This document shows, one piece after another, positions 27,152 through 35,448 of a stretch of DNA of 64,000 nucleotides. The position numbers and the translations under genes were made by a program. Location: assembly GCF_024172125.1 (NCBI RefSeq), contig NZ_JAMZEA010000010.1, forward strand, positions 62,001 to 126,000, given 5' to 3'. The DNA is from Actinomadura rupiterrae. Its GTDB lineage: Bacteria > Actinomycetota > Actinomycetes > Streptosporangiales > Streptosporangiaceae. Numbering within the stretch: the stretch's first letter is position 1; the number at the start of each line of letters is the position of its first letter. Under the pieces are notes generated by a model. That model did not search any database. It saw only the letters and a program-made list of their open reading frames with translations, and had not been told where the DNA came from.

Positions 27152-27748
27152 TTGATACTGAACGCCTATGTAGGGAACGCGAGGCACTACGACCTGCCAT
27201 GGTCGGATGTGCAGGGCGTGATCGACGAGGTGGTGGCGAACACCCCCGACCTTGAGCGCTCGCGCCGGAAGGCCCGTTCGCAGGACCAAGCCCCGGGATG
27301 GGTCCGACGGGTACTCAGCGAGATGCCGAAGCCGACCTGGCCTTACGGCGGGACGACGGCGTCCTTCACCGTGGCCGCCGAGAACGGCCCGAACCCCGAT
27401 GTCGGCTTCGACAGTTACCTGCAAGTGACGATCAACGCTATGACGGGCTACGGCGCCCTCATGTGGTTGCTTCCGGAGAACTCGCGTATCCGGGTCGAGG
27501 CTGAGATCGCTGATTATGTCTGGCTGTCCGACAATGCCGATCCGCCTGCCGACGATCCCCACGTTTTCGCGGATCCCGGTTACCCGCTGTTCCATCATCC
27601 GCGGAGAGTTCTTCCAACGGCTCAGATCCGCGCGGCGGTCGAGGAATACTGCCGCGATGCGACGGGTCTCCGTCCTACCTCCATCAGCTGGACGAAGGGC
27701 CGCGACATGACTGGTGGACGCCTCGACCAACCACTCCGAGAGTACTGA
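27152..27748 (+). CDS. Imm1-family immunity protein (orphan)
   Basis: 198 residues resembling the Imm1 family, which protects cells from deaminase/nuclease-type polymorphic toxins. The N-terminal strand MILNAYVGNARHY and the C-terminal FHHPRRVLPTAQIRAAVEEYCRDATGLRPTSISW fit the family pattern (a P/V-L-P-x-x-x-x-R-A-A-V-x-E-Y helix ending in a R-P-x-x-x-x-W strand). The TTG start is supported by alignment of the first strand; the ribosome site is weak. No toxin gene lies beside it, so it may be a resistance orphan. It is convergent with the ATP-binding gene. Confidence 0.65.
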   Translation: MILNAYVGNARHYDLPWSDVQGVIDEVVANTPDLERSRRKARSQDQAPGWVRRVLSEMPKPTWPYGGTTASFTVAAENGPNPDVGFDSYLQVTINAMTGYGALMWLLPENSRIRVEAEIADYVWLSDNADPPADDPHVFADPGYPLFHHPRRVLPTAQIRAAVEEYCRDATGLRPTSISWTKGRDMTGGRLDQPLREY

Positions 27749-27793
27749 CAGCCGGGACACCTGGGGCGGGCGCCGCAGCGATGCGCGTCGCCC

Positions 27794-28210
27794 TCAGAAC
27801 GGGGTCAGCGGAATGTCGGCCCAGACGGTCGTGCGCTCGCCGTCCGCGCGGTGCCCCCAGGTCGAGCACAGGGCCTGGACGATGTGCAGGCCCCGTCCCG
27901 ACTCGCCCTCGGGCGAGGGTCGCAACTCGGGGCGCCCGCCGCCCGCGCCATCATCGGTCACCTCGACCCTCACTACCCCGGCCCCTCGAAGCAATGCGAT
28001 GGTCAGCCGCCCGCCTCGTCCGGACGCGGTGTGCCGAATGGCATTGCCGGCGAACTCGTCCACGACAAGCGTGAGGTCGTCGAGTACGTCGCCGCCGTCC
28101 ACCACATACATCGGCACGAGCGTGTCGCGAAGAAAGCGACGCGCATACCGCACCGAACGCGGGTGCCCGGGCAAGGTCAGCGACGCGAGGACGGTCATCT
28201 CTGTGTTCAT
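27794..28210 (-). CDS. ATP-binding protein (HATPase_c, anti-sigma-like)
   Basis: 138-residue GHKL ATPase of the RsbW/SpoIIAB-like kind common in Streptomyces regulatory clusters. The N-box is LVVDEFAGNAIRHT, the G1 box VTDDGAGG and the G2 box ESGRGLHIVQALC. No histidine-kinase dimerisation domain is present. The ATG at 28210 overlaps the stop of the upstream small gene by 4 bp (ATGA). With the DUF5753 regulator and DUF397 genes on the opposite strand it makes a whiJ-like set. Confidence 0.85.
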   Translation of the reverse strand: MNTEMTVLASLTLPGHPRSVRYARRFLRDTLVPMYVVDGGDVLDDLTLVVDEFAGNAIRHTASGRGGRLTIALLRGAGVVRVEVTDDGAGGGRPELRPSPEGESGRGLHIVQALCSTWGHRADGERTTVWADIPLTPF

Positions 28211-28467
28211 GCCGCGGCCTCCGCAGCGATCAGCCGCGCGGCGTGCATGAGCGGCGCGTCGTCCAGCACGTGCGCGCGCCAGACGAGTCGCCAGCGCCCG
28301 TCCCGGACGACGGCCAGCACCGGCTCGTTGTGCCCGTCCCGGCATGGCACGAAAAGCACAGGCTCGGCGTAATAGGGAAATACCAGCAATGTGGACGCAG
28401 GCACCGCCCGCATCTCCCAGGCGAGCCCCGCAAGCACCCGGAACCGCCCCTCACTCGGCGACGTCAT
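28207..28467 (-). CDS. Small hypothetical protein in whiJ-like cluster
   Basis: 86 residues, no recognised domain. The centre reads STLLVFPYYAEPVLFVPCRDGHNEPVLAVVRDGRWRLVW in parts, suggesting a small beta-rich fold. A helical tail, LMHAARLIAAEAAA, follows. GGAGGAG lies just ahead of the start (ATG 28467; a TTG at 28470 is possible). Its stop overlaps the start of the ATP-binding gene, so the two are translationally coupled. Small genes in this position are common beside HATPase/XRE pairs in actinomycetes. Confidence 0.65.
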   Translation of the reverse strand: MTSPSEGRFRVLAGLAWEMRAVPASTLLVFPYYAEPVLFVPCRDGHNEPVLAVVRDGRWRLVWRAHVLDDAPLMHAARLIAAEAAA

Positions 28468-28647
28468 CAACTCCTCCGTTCCACGTCACCGCAAGGTTCG
28501 TCGCCACCCGTGATCGCCTCAACACTTTGTCCCGAGGTTCGACACATTCGCGCCGGGGGCTTCGAAAAACTGAAGTATGAAAAAACGAAAGTCTCTAAGT
28601 TTCCGGGAACCGGTTGCGGACCGTGTGCACCATGTCACGATGTGGCC

Positions 28648-29502
28648 ATGCTCGACAGTGATCAGCAGGGCTACCGCCGCAGACGGATCGGAACGGCCCT
28701 CCGCAAGTTCCGTGAGGAACGCGGCCTGACCCAGGAACGCGCCGCGCACCTGGTCGAGCGCTCACCGGCAACATTGAGCGCGTACGAGAACGGCCACCGC
28801 GCGATCCGCCCCCGCGACCTACGCCAGATCCTCGACCACTACGGAATCGCGGACGGGCGTCTCCGCAGGCAGCTACTCGAACTCGCCGCCGACGGACGCA
28901 GAGGCGGATGGTGGCGCGATTATCGAGGTGCGGAAGGGGAGTTCATCGTGGACTTCGCTTCGCTGGAGGCCGACTCGTCCCGCATCTGGTCGTTCGAGCC
29001 GCAAGTGGTGCCCGGCCTCCTGCAGACAAGGGAATACACCCAGGCCATCTTCGACGTGTATTCGGGACTCGGCGCCACGCCTCCCGACCCTCGCGCAGTC
29101 GAGTTCCGGATGCAGCGCCAGCGGATCCTCCAACGCCCGTCGACCCGCGTCTTCTGGGTGGTGCATGAGGCCGCACTCCGGCTCACGGGCGGCCCACCAG
29201 AGATCATGAGGGCTCAGTGCCAGAAGATCCTTCGCGTCACCGAGGCCGAGAATCTTGAGCTGAGAGTGCTCCCCTTCACGGCGGGTCTTCATCCGGGGCT
29301 GGAGGGAGCCTTCAGCATTCTGGACGTCGGGGATGATGAGCCGATGCAGGTAGTGGCCCTGCACAGCGCCACGAGCAACTGGTTCGTGGACGACCAGGAG
29401 AAGATCGAGTTCTACGAGAAGATCCACGTGGATCTCGCGGGTCGGGCACTCTCGAAAGTCGACTCTCGCGCTCTCATCCAGCAGGTAGCTTCGGAGACAT
29501 GA
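28648..29502 (+). CDS. XRE-family regulator with DUF5753 domain (WhiJ-like)
   Basis: 284-residue regulator. An N-terminal helix-turn-helix (LRKFREERGLTQERAAHLVERSPATLSAYENG) is followed by the DUF5753 domain, with the signature VPGLLQTREYTQAIF and VVHEAALRLTGGPPEIMRAQ, and ends in FYEKIHVDLAGRAL. Proteins of this layout pair with a DUF397 partner and an ATPase to control development or secondary metabolism in Streptomyces (whiJ and abaA-type loci). The ATG at 28648 lies in a locally A/T-richer leader. Its stop overlaps the DUF397 start by 4 bp. Confidence 0.9.
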   Translation: MLDSDQQGYRRRRIGTALRKFREERGLTQERAAHLVERSPATLSAYENGHRAIRPRDLRQILDHYGIADGRLRRQLLELAADGRRGGWWRDYRGAEGEFIVDFASLEADSSRIWSFEPQVVPGLLQTREYTQAIFDVYSGLGATPPDPRAVEFRMQRQRILQRPSTRVFWVVHEAALRLTGGPPEIMRAQCQKILRVTEAENLELRVLPFTAGLHPGLEGAFSILDVGDDEPMQVVALHSATSNWFVDDQEKIEFYEKIHVDLAGRALSKVDSRALIQQVASET

Positions 29503-29696
29503 CCCGGGACACTAAGCGCCTCACGTGGCGTAAGAGCAGTTACAGCGCCCAAAGCCAGGGAAACTGCATCGAGGTCGCGCCGCTGGTCACGCGTGCGATG
29601 TTGTTGACACGCGACTCAAAAGATCCGGACGGTCCCGTCCTCACACTGAACAGGTCCCAGTGGGCGTCCCTCCTCGCGGCCGTGCGAGACCGGTAA
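29499..29696 (+). CDS. DUF397 protein
   Basis: 65 residues with the hallmark W-R-K-S-S-Y-S (LTWRKSSYSAQSQGNCIEVAP) and the late TRDSKDPDGPVLTLNRSQWASLLAAV, both diagnostic of DUF397. These small proteins act with DUF5753/XRE regulators, probably as antagonists or partners. The ATG overlaps the regulator's stop (ATGA). Confidence 0.92.
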   Translation: MTRDTKRLTWRKSSYSAQSQGNCIEVAPLVTRAMLLTRDSKDPDGPVLTLNRSQWASLLAAVRDR

Positions 29697-29735
29697 CCGC
29701 GGACATAGCCCGGTAGCTCAGATAGCTTCGGAGAT

Positions 29736-29945
29736 ATGACCAACGAGACATCGCGCCTCGTCTGGCGCAAGAGTTCGCGGAGCGGCCATGAGCACGGCGA
29801 CTGCGTCGAAGTCGCCGCACTCGTCCACTCCCGCGGCGTGGCGGCACGCGACTCGAAGCATCGGGACGGTCCTGTGCTCGCGCTGACCGTGGGGGAGTGG
29901 GACGGCCTTCTGGCAGCGTTGAAAGATGGCGCGCGCGACCGTTGA
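29736..29945 (+). CDS. Second DUF397 protein
   Basis: 69 residues: LVWRKSSRSGHEHGDCVEVAAL and RDSKHRDGPVLALTVGEWDGLLAAL, the same two DUF397 signatures. The 15 bases before its start (AGCTTCGGAGATATG) closely match those before the first copy, which supports recent tandem duplication. Lying 39 bp after the first copy, it is probably in the same message. Confidence 0.9.
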   Translation: MTNETSRLVWRKSSRSGHEHGDCVEVAALVHSRGVAARDSKHRDGPVLALTVGEWDGLLAALKDGARDR

Positions 29946-30105
29946 GGACGTCAGGTTGCTCGATTGCGGGCGACCGCAGTCCGCTGGTCTCCTGCGCTCG
30001 TCCCAGCGGGTGGCGTCGGAGGCATGATGCGCAAGGCGTGGCGGCGCACGTGGTGTGCGATCGGGAGAGATCAGGGGCCCTTGGTGGGCGCTATACGGTG
30101 AAGCG

Positions 30106-31302
30106 GTGCTGGGCGACCACCTTCTGGATTTGATCCTGCTCGTGCTGATTCTGCTGTTTGCGGTGTCGGGGTACCGGCAGGGCTTCATCGTGAGCCTGCT
30201 GAGCTTCGTCGGGTTTGTCGGCGGGGGTGTGGTGGGTGTGCTGATCGCCCCGCCGATCGCCGAGGCGACCGTCAGTGGTGCGGCGCAGCAGGCGCTGCTG
30301 GCGATCGTGATCGCGTTTTTGGCGGCGACGCTGGGGCAGTTGCTGGCGTCGTCGCTGGGGGCGGTGCTGCGCAACCGGGTGACCGACAGCAATGCCCGGA
30401 CCGCCGATGCGGTGGGTGGTGGGGTGGTGTCGGTGCTGTCGCTGTTGATCGTGGCGTGGTTCTTCGGGTCGCTGGTGGCCAATTCGGAGTTCAAGTCGGT
30501 GCGGACGCAGGTGAAGGGGTCGTCGATCATCCGCGGGGTCAATGATGTGATGCCGCAGCAGGCGCAGACCTGGTTCTCCTCCTTCCGGGGGTTTGTGGCC
30601 AGCAGCGAGTTCCCGCAGGTGTTCAACGGGCTGGGCGGGGAGTCGGTGGCCAAGGTCCCGCCGCCCAATGATGCGATCCTCAACACCGCCTCGCTGCGCG
30701 CGGCCCGGCAGTCGATCGTGAAGATCACCAGTACCGCGCCGGACTGCCAGCGCCGGATCGAGGGGACGGGGTTTGTGTTCGCGCCCGATCGGGTGATGAC
30801 CAACGCGCACGTGGTCGCCGGCGCCCGCGGCTCGTCTCGGATCGATTCGCTGGACGGCACCCACCGCCCGGGCAAGGTGGTGCTGTATGACCCGCAGCGG
30901 GATGTGGCGGTGCTGTATGTCCCGGGGTTGACCGCTTCGCCGTTGAAGTTCGCCGGGCCCGCGCGCGTGCGCGACGACGCCATCATCGCCGGCTACCCCA
31001 ACAACCATCCGTTCACCGCCCTCGCCGCGCGAGTGCGGGGGCGGCAAATCGCTCACGCCCCAGACATCTACTCTTCAGGACAAACCAACCGCGAGATCTA
31101 CGCCATCCGCGGCGACGTCGAGCGAGGCAACTCCGGCGGTCCGCTGCTGTCGACCGACGGCCGCGTCTACGGCGTCATCTTCGCCGCCGCCCTCGACTCA
31201 CGGGAGACCGGCTACGCGCTCACCAAGAGCGAGATCGAGCCGGACGCACGTGCCGCCGAGAGAGCGACCCTCCCCGTCTCCACCGAGGGCTGCACAGACT
31301 GA
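30106..31302 (+). CDS. marP: MarP-type membrane serine protease
   Basis: 398 residues, matching M. tuberculosis MarP (Rv3671c, 397 residues), a periplasmic protease needed for acid resistance. A CvpA-like N-terminal part with about four membrane helices (LLDLILLVLILLFAVSGYRQGF onward) leads to a chymotrypsin-like domain. The catalytic triad is His235 in TNAHVVAG, Asp266 in RDVAVLYV and Ser343 in GNSGGPLL. Cys214 and Cys396 sit where MarP has its stabilising disulfide. The GTG start at 30106 is chosen because the membrane region begins there. It lies between the two XRE/DUF5753 clusters. Confidence 0.95.
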   Translation: MLGDHLLDLILLVLILLFAVSGYRQGFIVSLLSFVGFVGGGVVGVLIAPPIAEATVSGAAQQALLAIVIAFLAATLGQLLASSLGAVLRNRVTDSNARTADAVGGGVVSVLSLLIVAWFFGSLVANSEFKSVRTQVKGSSIIRGVNDVMPQQAQTWFSSFRGFVASSEFPQVFNGLGGESVAKVPPPNDAILNTASLRAARQSIVKITSTAPDCQRRIEGTGFVFAPDRVMTNAHVVAGARGSSRIDSLDGTHRPGKVVLYDPQRDVAVLYVPGLTASPLKFAGPARVRDDAIIAGYPNNHPFTALAARVRGRQIAHAPDIYSSGQTNREIYAIRGDVERGNSGGPLLSTDGRVYGVIFAAALDSRETGYALTKSEIEPDARAAERATLPVSTEGCTD

Positions 31303-31459
31303 CGCGCTCCATGTCCCCGCCCGCGCTTCGAGATCGCGGTGGCTGTGGAATGGACGCTTCTCCAGCGACGCCCTCATGGCGCCACAGCGTATCCGCGTCA
31401 CAAGAAGGGCCTGCCGGGGCTGACCTGGCCGCCTGCCGTCCTGGGCCGCTTGAAATGGT

Positions 31460-32311
31460 TCACTGATCTCGCGGCTGCGAGCTGAACTCCGCGGCGATGG
31501 ACTCGATGAGCGTGTCGGCCCCGGCGAAGTCGGCGGCCCGCTCCATTGCGGCGAACAGCCCTTCGTAGTGCTGGACGTCCGACCCTGTCAAGGTCAGGAC
31601 CTGCGTCTCGGTTCCGACAGTGACAAGGCGCTCGTCGTAGATCTCGAATCCGTGCAGGGGGATTTCGGAGACCCGGGTGGCGAAGGGGACGATGCCCAAA
31701 CGCAGCCGAGGGCGTCGGAGCAGGGTGCGCAGATGACGCAGCTGGTCGAGCATCGCCTGGTCGTCGGCCAGGCGCCACCGCAGGGCCGCCTCCGACAGCA
31801 CCACCGTGATCGACAGGTGCCGGCTCGAAAGCACCGTCTTCTGCCGATCGTGAAGCGCTCGCAGCGACTTCGCCAGCGCCTCGCCCTCAAGCGACATCCC
31901 GTAGATCTGGCGGGCGTAGTCGGGGGCCTGGAGCAGCCCGGTCACCATGACCGGCTGGTAGATGCGGAGGCTCTTCGCCTCGCGCTGCGCACGCGCGATC
32001 TGCTGCTGCCGGTTCCAGGCCCCTCCGCGCATCAGAACCTTGCGGCTCTCGATGCGTCTGTGCAGTGCGGTGGCCAGCTCCACCAGTTGGGCAGTGCGCT
32101 CGGACGAGGCGGAGTAGACCCGGCAGAGCGTCTCCACCATGTCGACCGTCGGGACGGTCGAGCCGGTCTCGATGCGTGAGATCCTGGGCTGGCTCGCGCC
32201 CGTCCGCTCTGCGACCTGGGTTCCTGTCAGTCCCGAGCGCACGCGCAGCTCACGTAGCGCGTCGGCCAGTTCCTGGACTCCACGCTGGTAACGCTCAGGT
32301 GCTTCTTCCAT
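31460..32311 (-). CDS. XRE-family regulator with DUF5753 domain
   Basis: 283 residues: helix-turn-helix LRELRVRSGLTGTQVAERTGASQPRISRIETG (about 20-51), then DUF5753 with YQPVMVTGLLQAPDYARQIY and VVLSEAALRWRLADDQAMLDQL. Unlike the first regulator it has no adjacent DUF397; instead a DUF6879 gene and a 104-residue gene lie upstream on the same strand. The likely role is local transcription control of this cluster, including the divergent peptide/methyltransferase unit. It is convergent with marP. Confidence 0.88.
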   Translation of the reverse strand: MEEAPERYQRGVQELADALRELRVRSGLTGTQVAERTGASQPRISRIETGSTVPTVDMVETLCRVYSASSERTAQLVELATALHRRIESRKVLMRGGAWNRQQQIARAQREAKSLRIYQPVMVTGLLQAPDYARQIYGMSLEGEALAKSLRALHDRQKTVLSSRHLSITVVLSEAALRWRLADDQAMLDQLRHLRTLLRRPRLRLGIVPFATRVSEIPLHGFEIYDERLVTVGTETQVLTLTGSDVQHYEGLFAAMERAADFAGADTLIESIAAEFSSQPRDQ

Positions 32312-32416
32312 CAGGGCTTGAAGTCTAGAAGGACGGCAGCGGAGCAGGATGGCGCCCCTCCGTGAACCGCCCCTCCGTGAACCGCCGCTCCACGGGCCGT
32401 CGTGCCAGGCGGAGTG

Positions 32417-32971
32417 TCAGCTGCGCAACCATGACGAGCGCCAGTGCTCGGGATGTGCCTGCCACCACTGCTCGTATGGAACGGACTGCTGTTCGGCCGT
32501 CGCCCGGTCCCTCCGCAGCCGACTCGACTCATCTGGACCGGCCAGGTGGGCGCCGACGAAGCGCTGGTGCTGGTCGTAGTGCATGACCACGACCGTGTCG
32601 TCGATCATCCAGAAATCCGTGCCGGTCAGGCGGTCGGAGGCCGGGCGAGCGGACAGGTCGAGAATGCGAATTCGCTGCCCGTACTGCGTGGAGGTGGGCC
32701 ACGCCCATTCACATGCGTATCGGAAGTAAGGACTGGTGGGGTCGCGCAGCACGTGCACCTTGCCCCACTTCTTACCTGCGCGCACCTGTGCGGCCATCTG
32801 CTCGTTCCAGCCCATGTCGCCTGGCACGCGGTAGGGCTCCCCGGCGAGGTAGCGACGAACCTGCTCAGCCTCATGTTCGGTGTTGTAACTGTCCAGGTTC
32901 TCAAGGCGGAACACTTCGCGGTCGAAGTGATCGAACATCGCTGTGAGGCGCTCAACGTCCAGCATCGGCAT
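32417..32971 (-). CDS. DUF6879 family protein
   Basis: 184 residues. The family pattern is clear in MFDHFDREVFRLENLDSYNTE, FLRYLAGE-like RRYLAGEPY, and the C-terminal FWMIDDTVVVMHYDQHQRFVGAHLA. Function is unknown; these genes accompany XRE/DUF5753 regulators in actinomycetes and often act as their partners. The ATG at 32971 has GGGAG seven bases ahead and overlaps the end of the preceding gene by 20 bp, implying coupled translation. Confidence 0.8.
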   Translation of the reverse strand: MPMLDVERLTAMFDHFDREVFRLENLDSYNTEHEAEQVRRYLAGEPYRVPGDMGWNEQMAAQVRAGKKWGKVHVLRDPTSPYFRYACEWAWPTSTQYGQRIRILDLSARPASDRLTGTDFWMIDDTVVVMHYDQHQRFVGAHLAGPDESSRLRRDRATAEQQSVPYEQWWQAHPEHWRSSWLRS

Positions 32972-33266
32972 CGTGCCGCTCCCATCGGACCTGGACCTCG
33001 ACGGCCTGCTCACCGTCCGGCAAGGCCAGGCGTTCGAGCGCCTCCTGCTGGCCGACCGGCTCTCCACGCACCAGCCAGGTGCCACGACCGGTCGCGCTCT
33101 GCCCGCACCACGGCAGACCGTCCAGGAGGGATGCGGGTACTTCAACCAGGGTCGGATCGCTGTCGTCCACCACCCATCCCTGAATGACGGTGGTGTCGCG
33201 TTCGGTGCGATATACGGACGGGCAGATCGGCTTGTTCTCGCAGTCCGTTCGGACGAGTCTCCACAC
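32952..33266 (-). CDS. Small hypothetical protein paired with DUF6879
   Basis: 104 residues, beta-rich, with a Cys pair in RTDCENKPICPSVYRTERDTTVIQGW and a third Cys in LPWCGQS. No function is assigned, but this small gene recurs immediately before DUF6879 genes. GTG at 33266 is chosen because GGAGG lies five bases ahead; the in-frame extension to 33296 is less likely. A TTGACT-N17-AATTCT promoter faces it. Confidence 0.7.
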   Translation of the reverse strand: MWRLVRTDCENKPICPSVYRTERDTTVIQGWVVDDSDPTLVEVPASLLDGLPWCGQSATGRGTWLVRGEPVGQQEALERLALPDGEQAVEVQVRWERHDADAGR

Positions 33267-33304
33267 GCTGACCTCCGGGGCTCGGGGGGCGCGCACCCGC
33301 GTCC

Positions 33305-33333
33305 AGAATTCGTCCTGTCGGTGAATAAGTCAA
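33305..33333 (-). promoter_or_regulatory. Promoter for the 104-aa/DUF6879/XRE transcript
   Basis: On the minus strand: -35 TTGACT (33333-33328), 17-nt spacer, -10 AATTCT (33310-33305). Transcription would begin near 33298, about 30 bases before the GTG. Confidence 0.55.
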
Positions 33334-33338
33334 GGCCC

Positions 33339-33367
33339 TTGCGTTATGCGGTCCGTCATCGAATACT
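33339..33367 (+). promoter_or_regulatory. Promoter for the peptide/methyltransferase unit
   Basis: TTGCGT (33339-33344), 17-nt spacer, AATACT (33362-33367). Only five bases separate it from the divergent minus-strand promoter, so one regulator could control both. Confidence 0.4.
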
Positions 33368-33413
33368 CAGGGCAGGCGCGCATCCGACTGCGGCGCATCG
33401 GAGGGAGAGTCCC

Positions 33414-33521
33414 ATGGGCAAGCACGACTCGACCGGCGACGGTCATCGTCCTGGCCAGCCCGTTCCGCCTGACAAGAAGGACGGCGACAACACCGGCGGC
33501 GGCGGAAAGCGCGGAAAGTGA
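33414..33521 (+). CDS. 35-residue charged peptide, candidate RiPP precursor
   Basis: A small gene with a strong ribosome site (GAGGGAG, seven bases ahead of ATG). The product starts MGKHDSTGDGH, runs through a Pro-rich stretch (RPGQPVPP) and ends DKKDGDNTGGGGKRGK. It has no Cys, no hydrophobic core and five Asp residues, two in Asp-Gly (positions 9-10 and 23-24) and one in Asp-Asn (25-26), the dipeptides most prone to aspartimide formation. Its TGA overlaps the GTG of the methyltransferase gene by 4 bp. It is proposed as an imiditide-like precursor; no homologue search was possible. Confidence 0.7.
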   Translation: MGKHDSTGDGHRPGQPVPPDKKDGDNTGGGGKRGK

Positions 33522-34684
33522 GCAACCGCCCGTCAAGCGATGAGCTGGTCGACCGCTTGGTCGTCCAGCTCGTCCGTCATGGATCTCTGGGATCGGAGTG
33601 CTGGCGGGCGATGTTCCATGCGGTCCGTCGTGAGCACTTCGTTCCGGAACGGGCCTGGTGCATTCCGGACACCGTCGGCGGGGTGCCGTTCGCCATGGAT
33701 CGGGAGGCCGACCCGGAGCGATGGCTTGAGGCGGTCTACTCGGATTCGGCGATCATCACTCAGGTGGATGATGGCGACGGTGATCCGACAGGCGGGACGG
33801 GGCGTCCGAGTTCGTCCTTGTCAGCGCCCGCTGTCGCGGTCGAGTTTCTGGAACTGCTCGCGCCTGAACCGGGGGAGCGGGTTCTGGAGATCGGGACCGG
33901 GACGGGATGGACGGCCGGGGCGCTCGCGCACCGCACTGGAGCTGGGACGGTGACGTCCATCGAAGTTGATTCCGTGGTTGCTGCCCAGGCTGCTGCGAAC
34001 TTGACCGCTGCTGGGTTCGTCCCGGAGGTGGACGTCCGACTTGTTGTGGGGGACGGGGCTGCGGGGGACGCGGAGCATGCGCCTTACGACCGGGTGCATG
34101 TGGCTTGTGGAGTGACGGCCGTCCCGCACGCCTGGATTGAGCAGACTCGACCGGGTGGCGTGATCGTGCTGCCGTGGATGCCGGAGCATGGTGATGGCCG
34201 TCAGGTGCGGCTCGTTGTGCAGGCGGACGGGCAAACCGCGCATGGACGGTTCGGTGGCCTCGCGTCCTACATGATGCTGCGCGGCCAGCGGACGCGGATG
34301 CCGGATCTTGAACCGGACGACAGCGATCGGTGGGTCGGCAGGAGCAGGACGCGCACCGATCCGCGTGCCCTTGTGTGGGACGGGTCCGGGCAAGATCTGA
34401 TGGTCACCGCTGTGATGCCGGACGTCATCATCGGCAAGCGGCTCGACATGCGCGATGGCACGTTCCGCTTGGAGCTCGCGACCGTGGACGGGACGAGTCA
34501 GGCCGTCGTCGAGTCGCGCTGGGGCGGCGCGTCCGCCCGGGTCTTGCAGCTTGGTGATCGCTCATTGTGGGACGAGGCCGAGGCGGCTCGTGCGCGATGG
34601 TTGGATGCGGGCAGGCCGGACGTCGCGTGCTACGGGATCACCGTCGACGCGGGCGGTCAACGCCTCTGGCTGGACGAACCGTGA
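33518..34684 (+). CDS. PIMT-type O-methyltransferase (RiPP-associated)
   Basis: 388 residues, against about 215 for housekeeping protein L-isoaspartyl methyltransferase. The N-terminal two thirds are PIMT-like: WRAMFHAVRREHFVPERA, the Ser/Asp-rich YSDSAIITQ loop, SAM motif I VLEIGTGTGWTAGAL (about 122-136) and YDRVHVACGVTAVPHAWIEQTRPGG. The C-terminal ~150 residues form the extension seen in lanthipeptide, graspetide and imiditide PIMTs that methylate Asp and trigger aspartimide formation. The GTGA overlap couples it to the 35-residue peptide gene. A general protein-repair role is the main alternative. Confidence 0.85.
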   Translation: MSNRPSSDELVDRLVVQLVRHGSLGSECWRAMFHAVRREHFVPERAWCIPDTVGGVPFAMDREADPERWLEAVYSDSAIITQVDDGDGDPTGGTGRPSSSLSAPAVAVEFLELLAPEPGERVLEIGTGTGWTAGALAHRTGAGTVTSIEVDSVVAAQAAANLTAAGFVPEVDVRLVVGDGAAGDAEHAPYDRVHVACGVTAVPHAWIEQTRPGGVIVLPWMPEHGDGRQVRLVVQADGQTAHGRFGGLASYMMLRGQRTRMPDLEPDDSDRWVGRSRTRTDPRALVWDGSGQDLMVTAVMPDVIIGKRLDMRDGTFRLELATVDGTSQAVVESRWGGASARVLQLGDRSLWDEAEAARARWLDAGRPDVACYGITVDAGGQRLWLDEP

Positions 34685-34938
34685 CAGGCGCCAGGTTGTC
34701 CGGCGGGAGCTGAGTCGGCCTCGGCCGTCCTGAATGCCGCGGGCGCGTCTTCCGGCGTCCCGCTGCGTCCCGCTCTTGAGGGTGTTCGGGCAGGTCATTA
34801 GTGGTGCTGTCCCGCTGTTTCCCGGGCTTGTCCTGTGGCCTTCCGGACGGGTGGGAGCGCTGCCCAGACTCGTCGCAGGCGGTGGTGCTCCCGCCCACCG
34901 CCACCCGACGACAGCAGAGGAAGCGACAGGGAGTGATC

Positions 34939-35448
34939 ATGCACAGCACCCGCTCGCCCCGTCCCGACGTCCACGGATCCCGCGCGGCCCGGATCGCGAT
35001 GACAGGCGTGGTGGCGACCGCCGCGACGCTCACCCTGGCGGCCGCGCCCGCCGATGCGGCCCCGGCCCGGCCGGCGGCTCCGCAGGTGGCCGCGCACACG
35101 GCGGCGGCGCCCGACCAGGCGGCCGCCAAGCGCGCCGGCTGGTACACCCTCAAGCACGCCTCGAAGCGGGTGAAGTGGAGCTGGGACCAGGACTGGCGCC
35201 GCCGGGGCTCGCGGATCATGCAGGTCAAGGCGCGCTGCTGGGGCGGCAATCGCATCAAGATGTACGTGGTGTTCCAGTACAGGTCCAAGTGGACGGGCTG
35301 GCACAACATCAAGAGCGGCAGCCGCCGCTGCGACGGCCAGTACATGGTGCTCAGCATCCGGAACGCCGGGTCCACCACGTACGGCGCGCAGTTCAGCATC
35401 GGTAGGCACACCCAGACCATCGAGTACTGGGCGCAGGCTTACGGCTGA
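34939..35448 (+). CDS. Secreted basic hypothetical protein
   Basis: 169 residues. A Sec signal peptide (AARIAMTGVVATAATLTLAAAPADA) is followed by an Ala/Pro-rich linker and a Trp-, Lys- and Arg-rich domain of about 100 residues (KRVKWSWDQDWRRRGSRIM, KARCWGGNRIKMYVVFQYR, SRRCDGQY) with two Cys likely in a disulfide. No family is recognised. The ATG at 34939 has AGGGAG ahead; an upstream GTG would put non-signal sequence first and is rejected. The lack of a fixed catalytic motif suggests a binding or structural role. Confidence 0.65.
   Translation: MHSTRSPRPDVHGSRAARIAMTGVVATAATLTLAAAPADAAPARPAAPQVAAHTAAAPDQAAAKRAGWYTLKHASKRVKWSWDQDWRRRGSRIMQVKARCWGGNRIKMYVVFQYRSKWTGWHNIKSGSRRCDGQYMVLSIRNAGSTTYGAQFSIGRHTQTIEYWAQAYG

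Noticed and set aside
33414..33521. FxLD-type lanthipeptide precursor for the methyltransferase
   Set aside because: The peptide has no Cys, no F-x-L-D motif, and no lanthipeptide dehydratase or cyclase is nearby.
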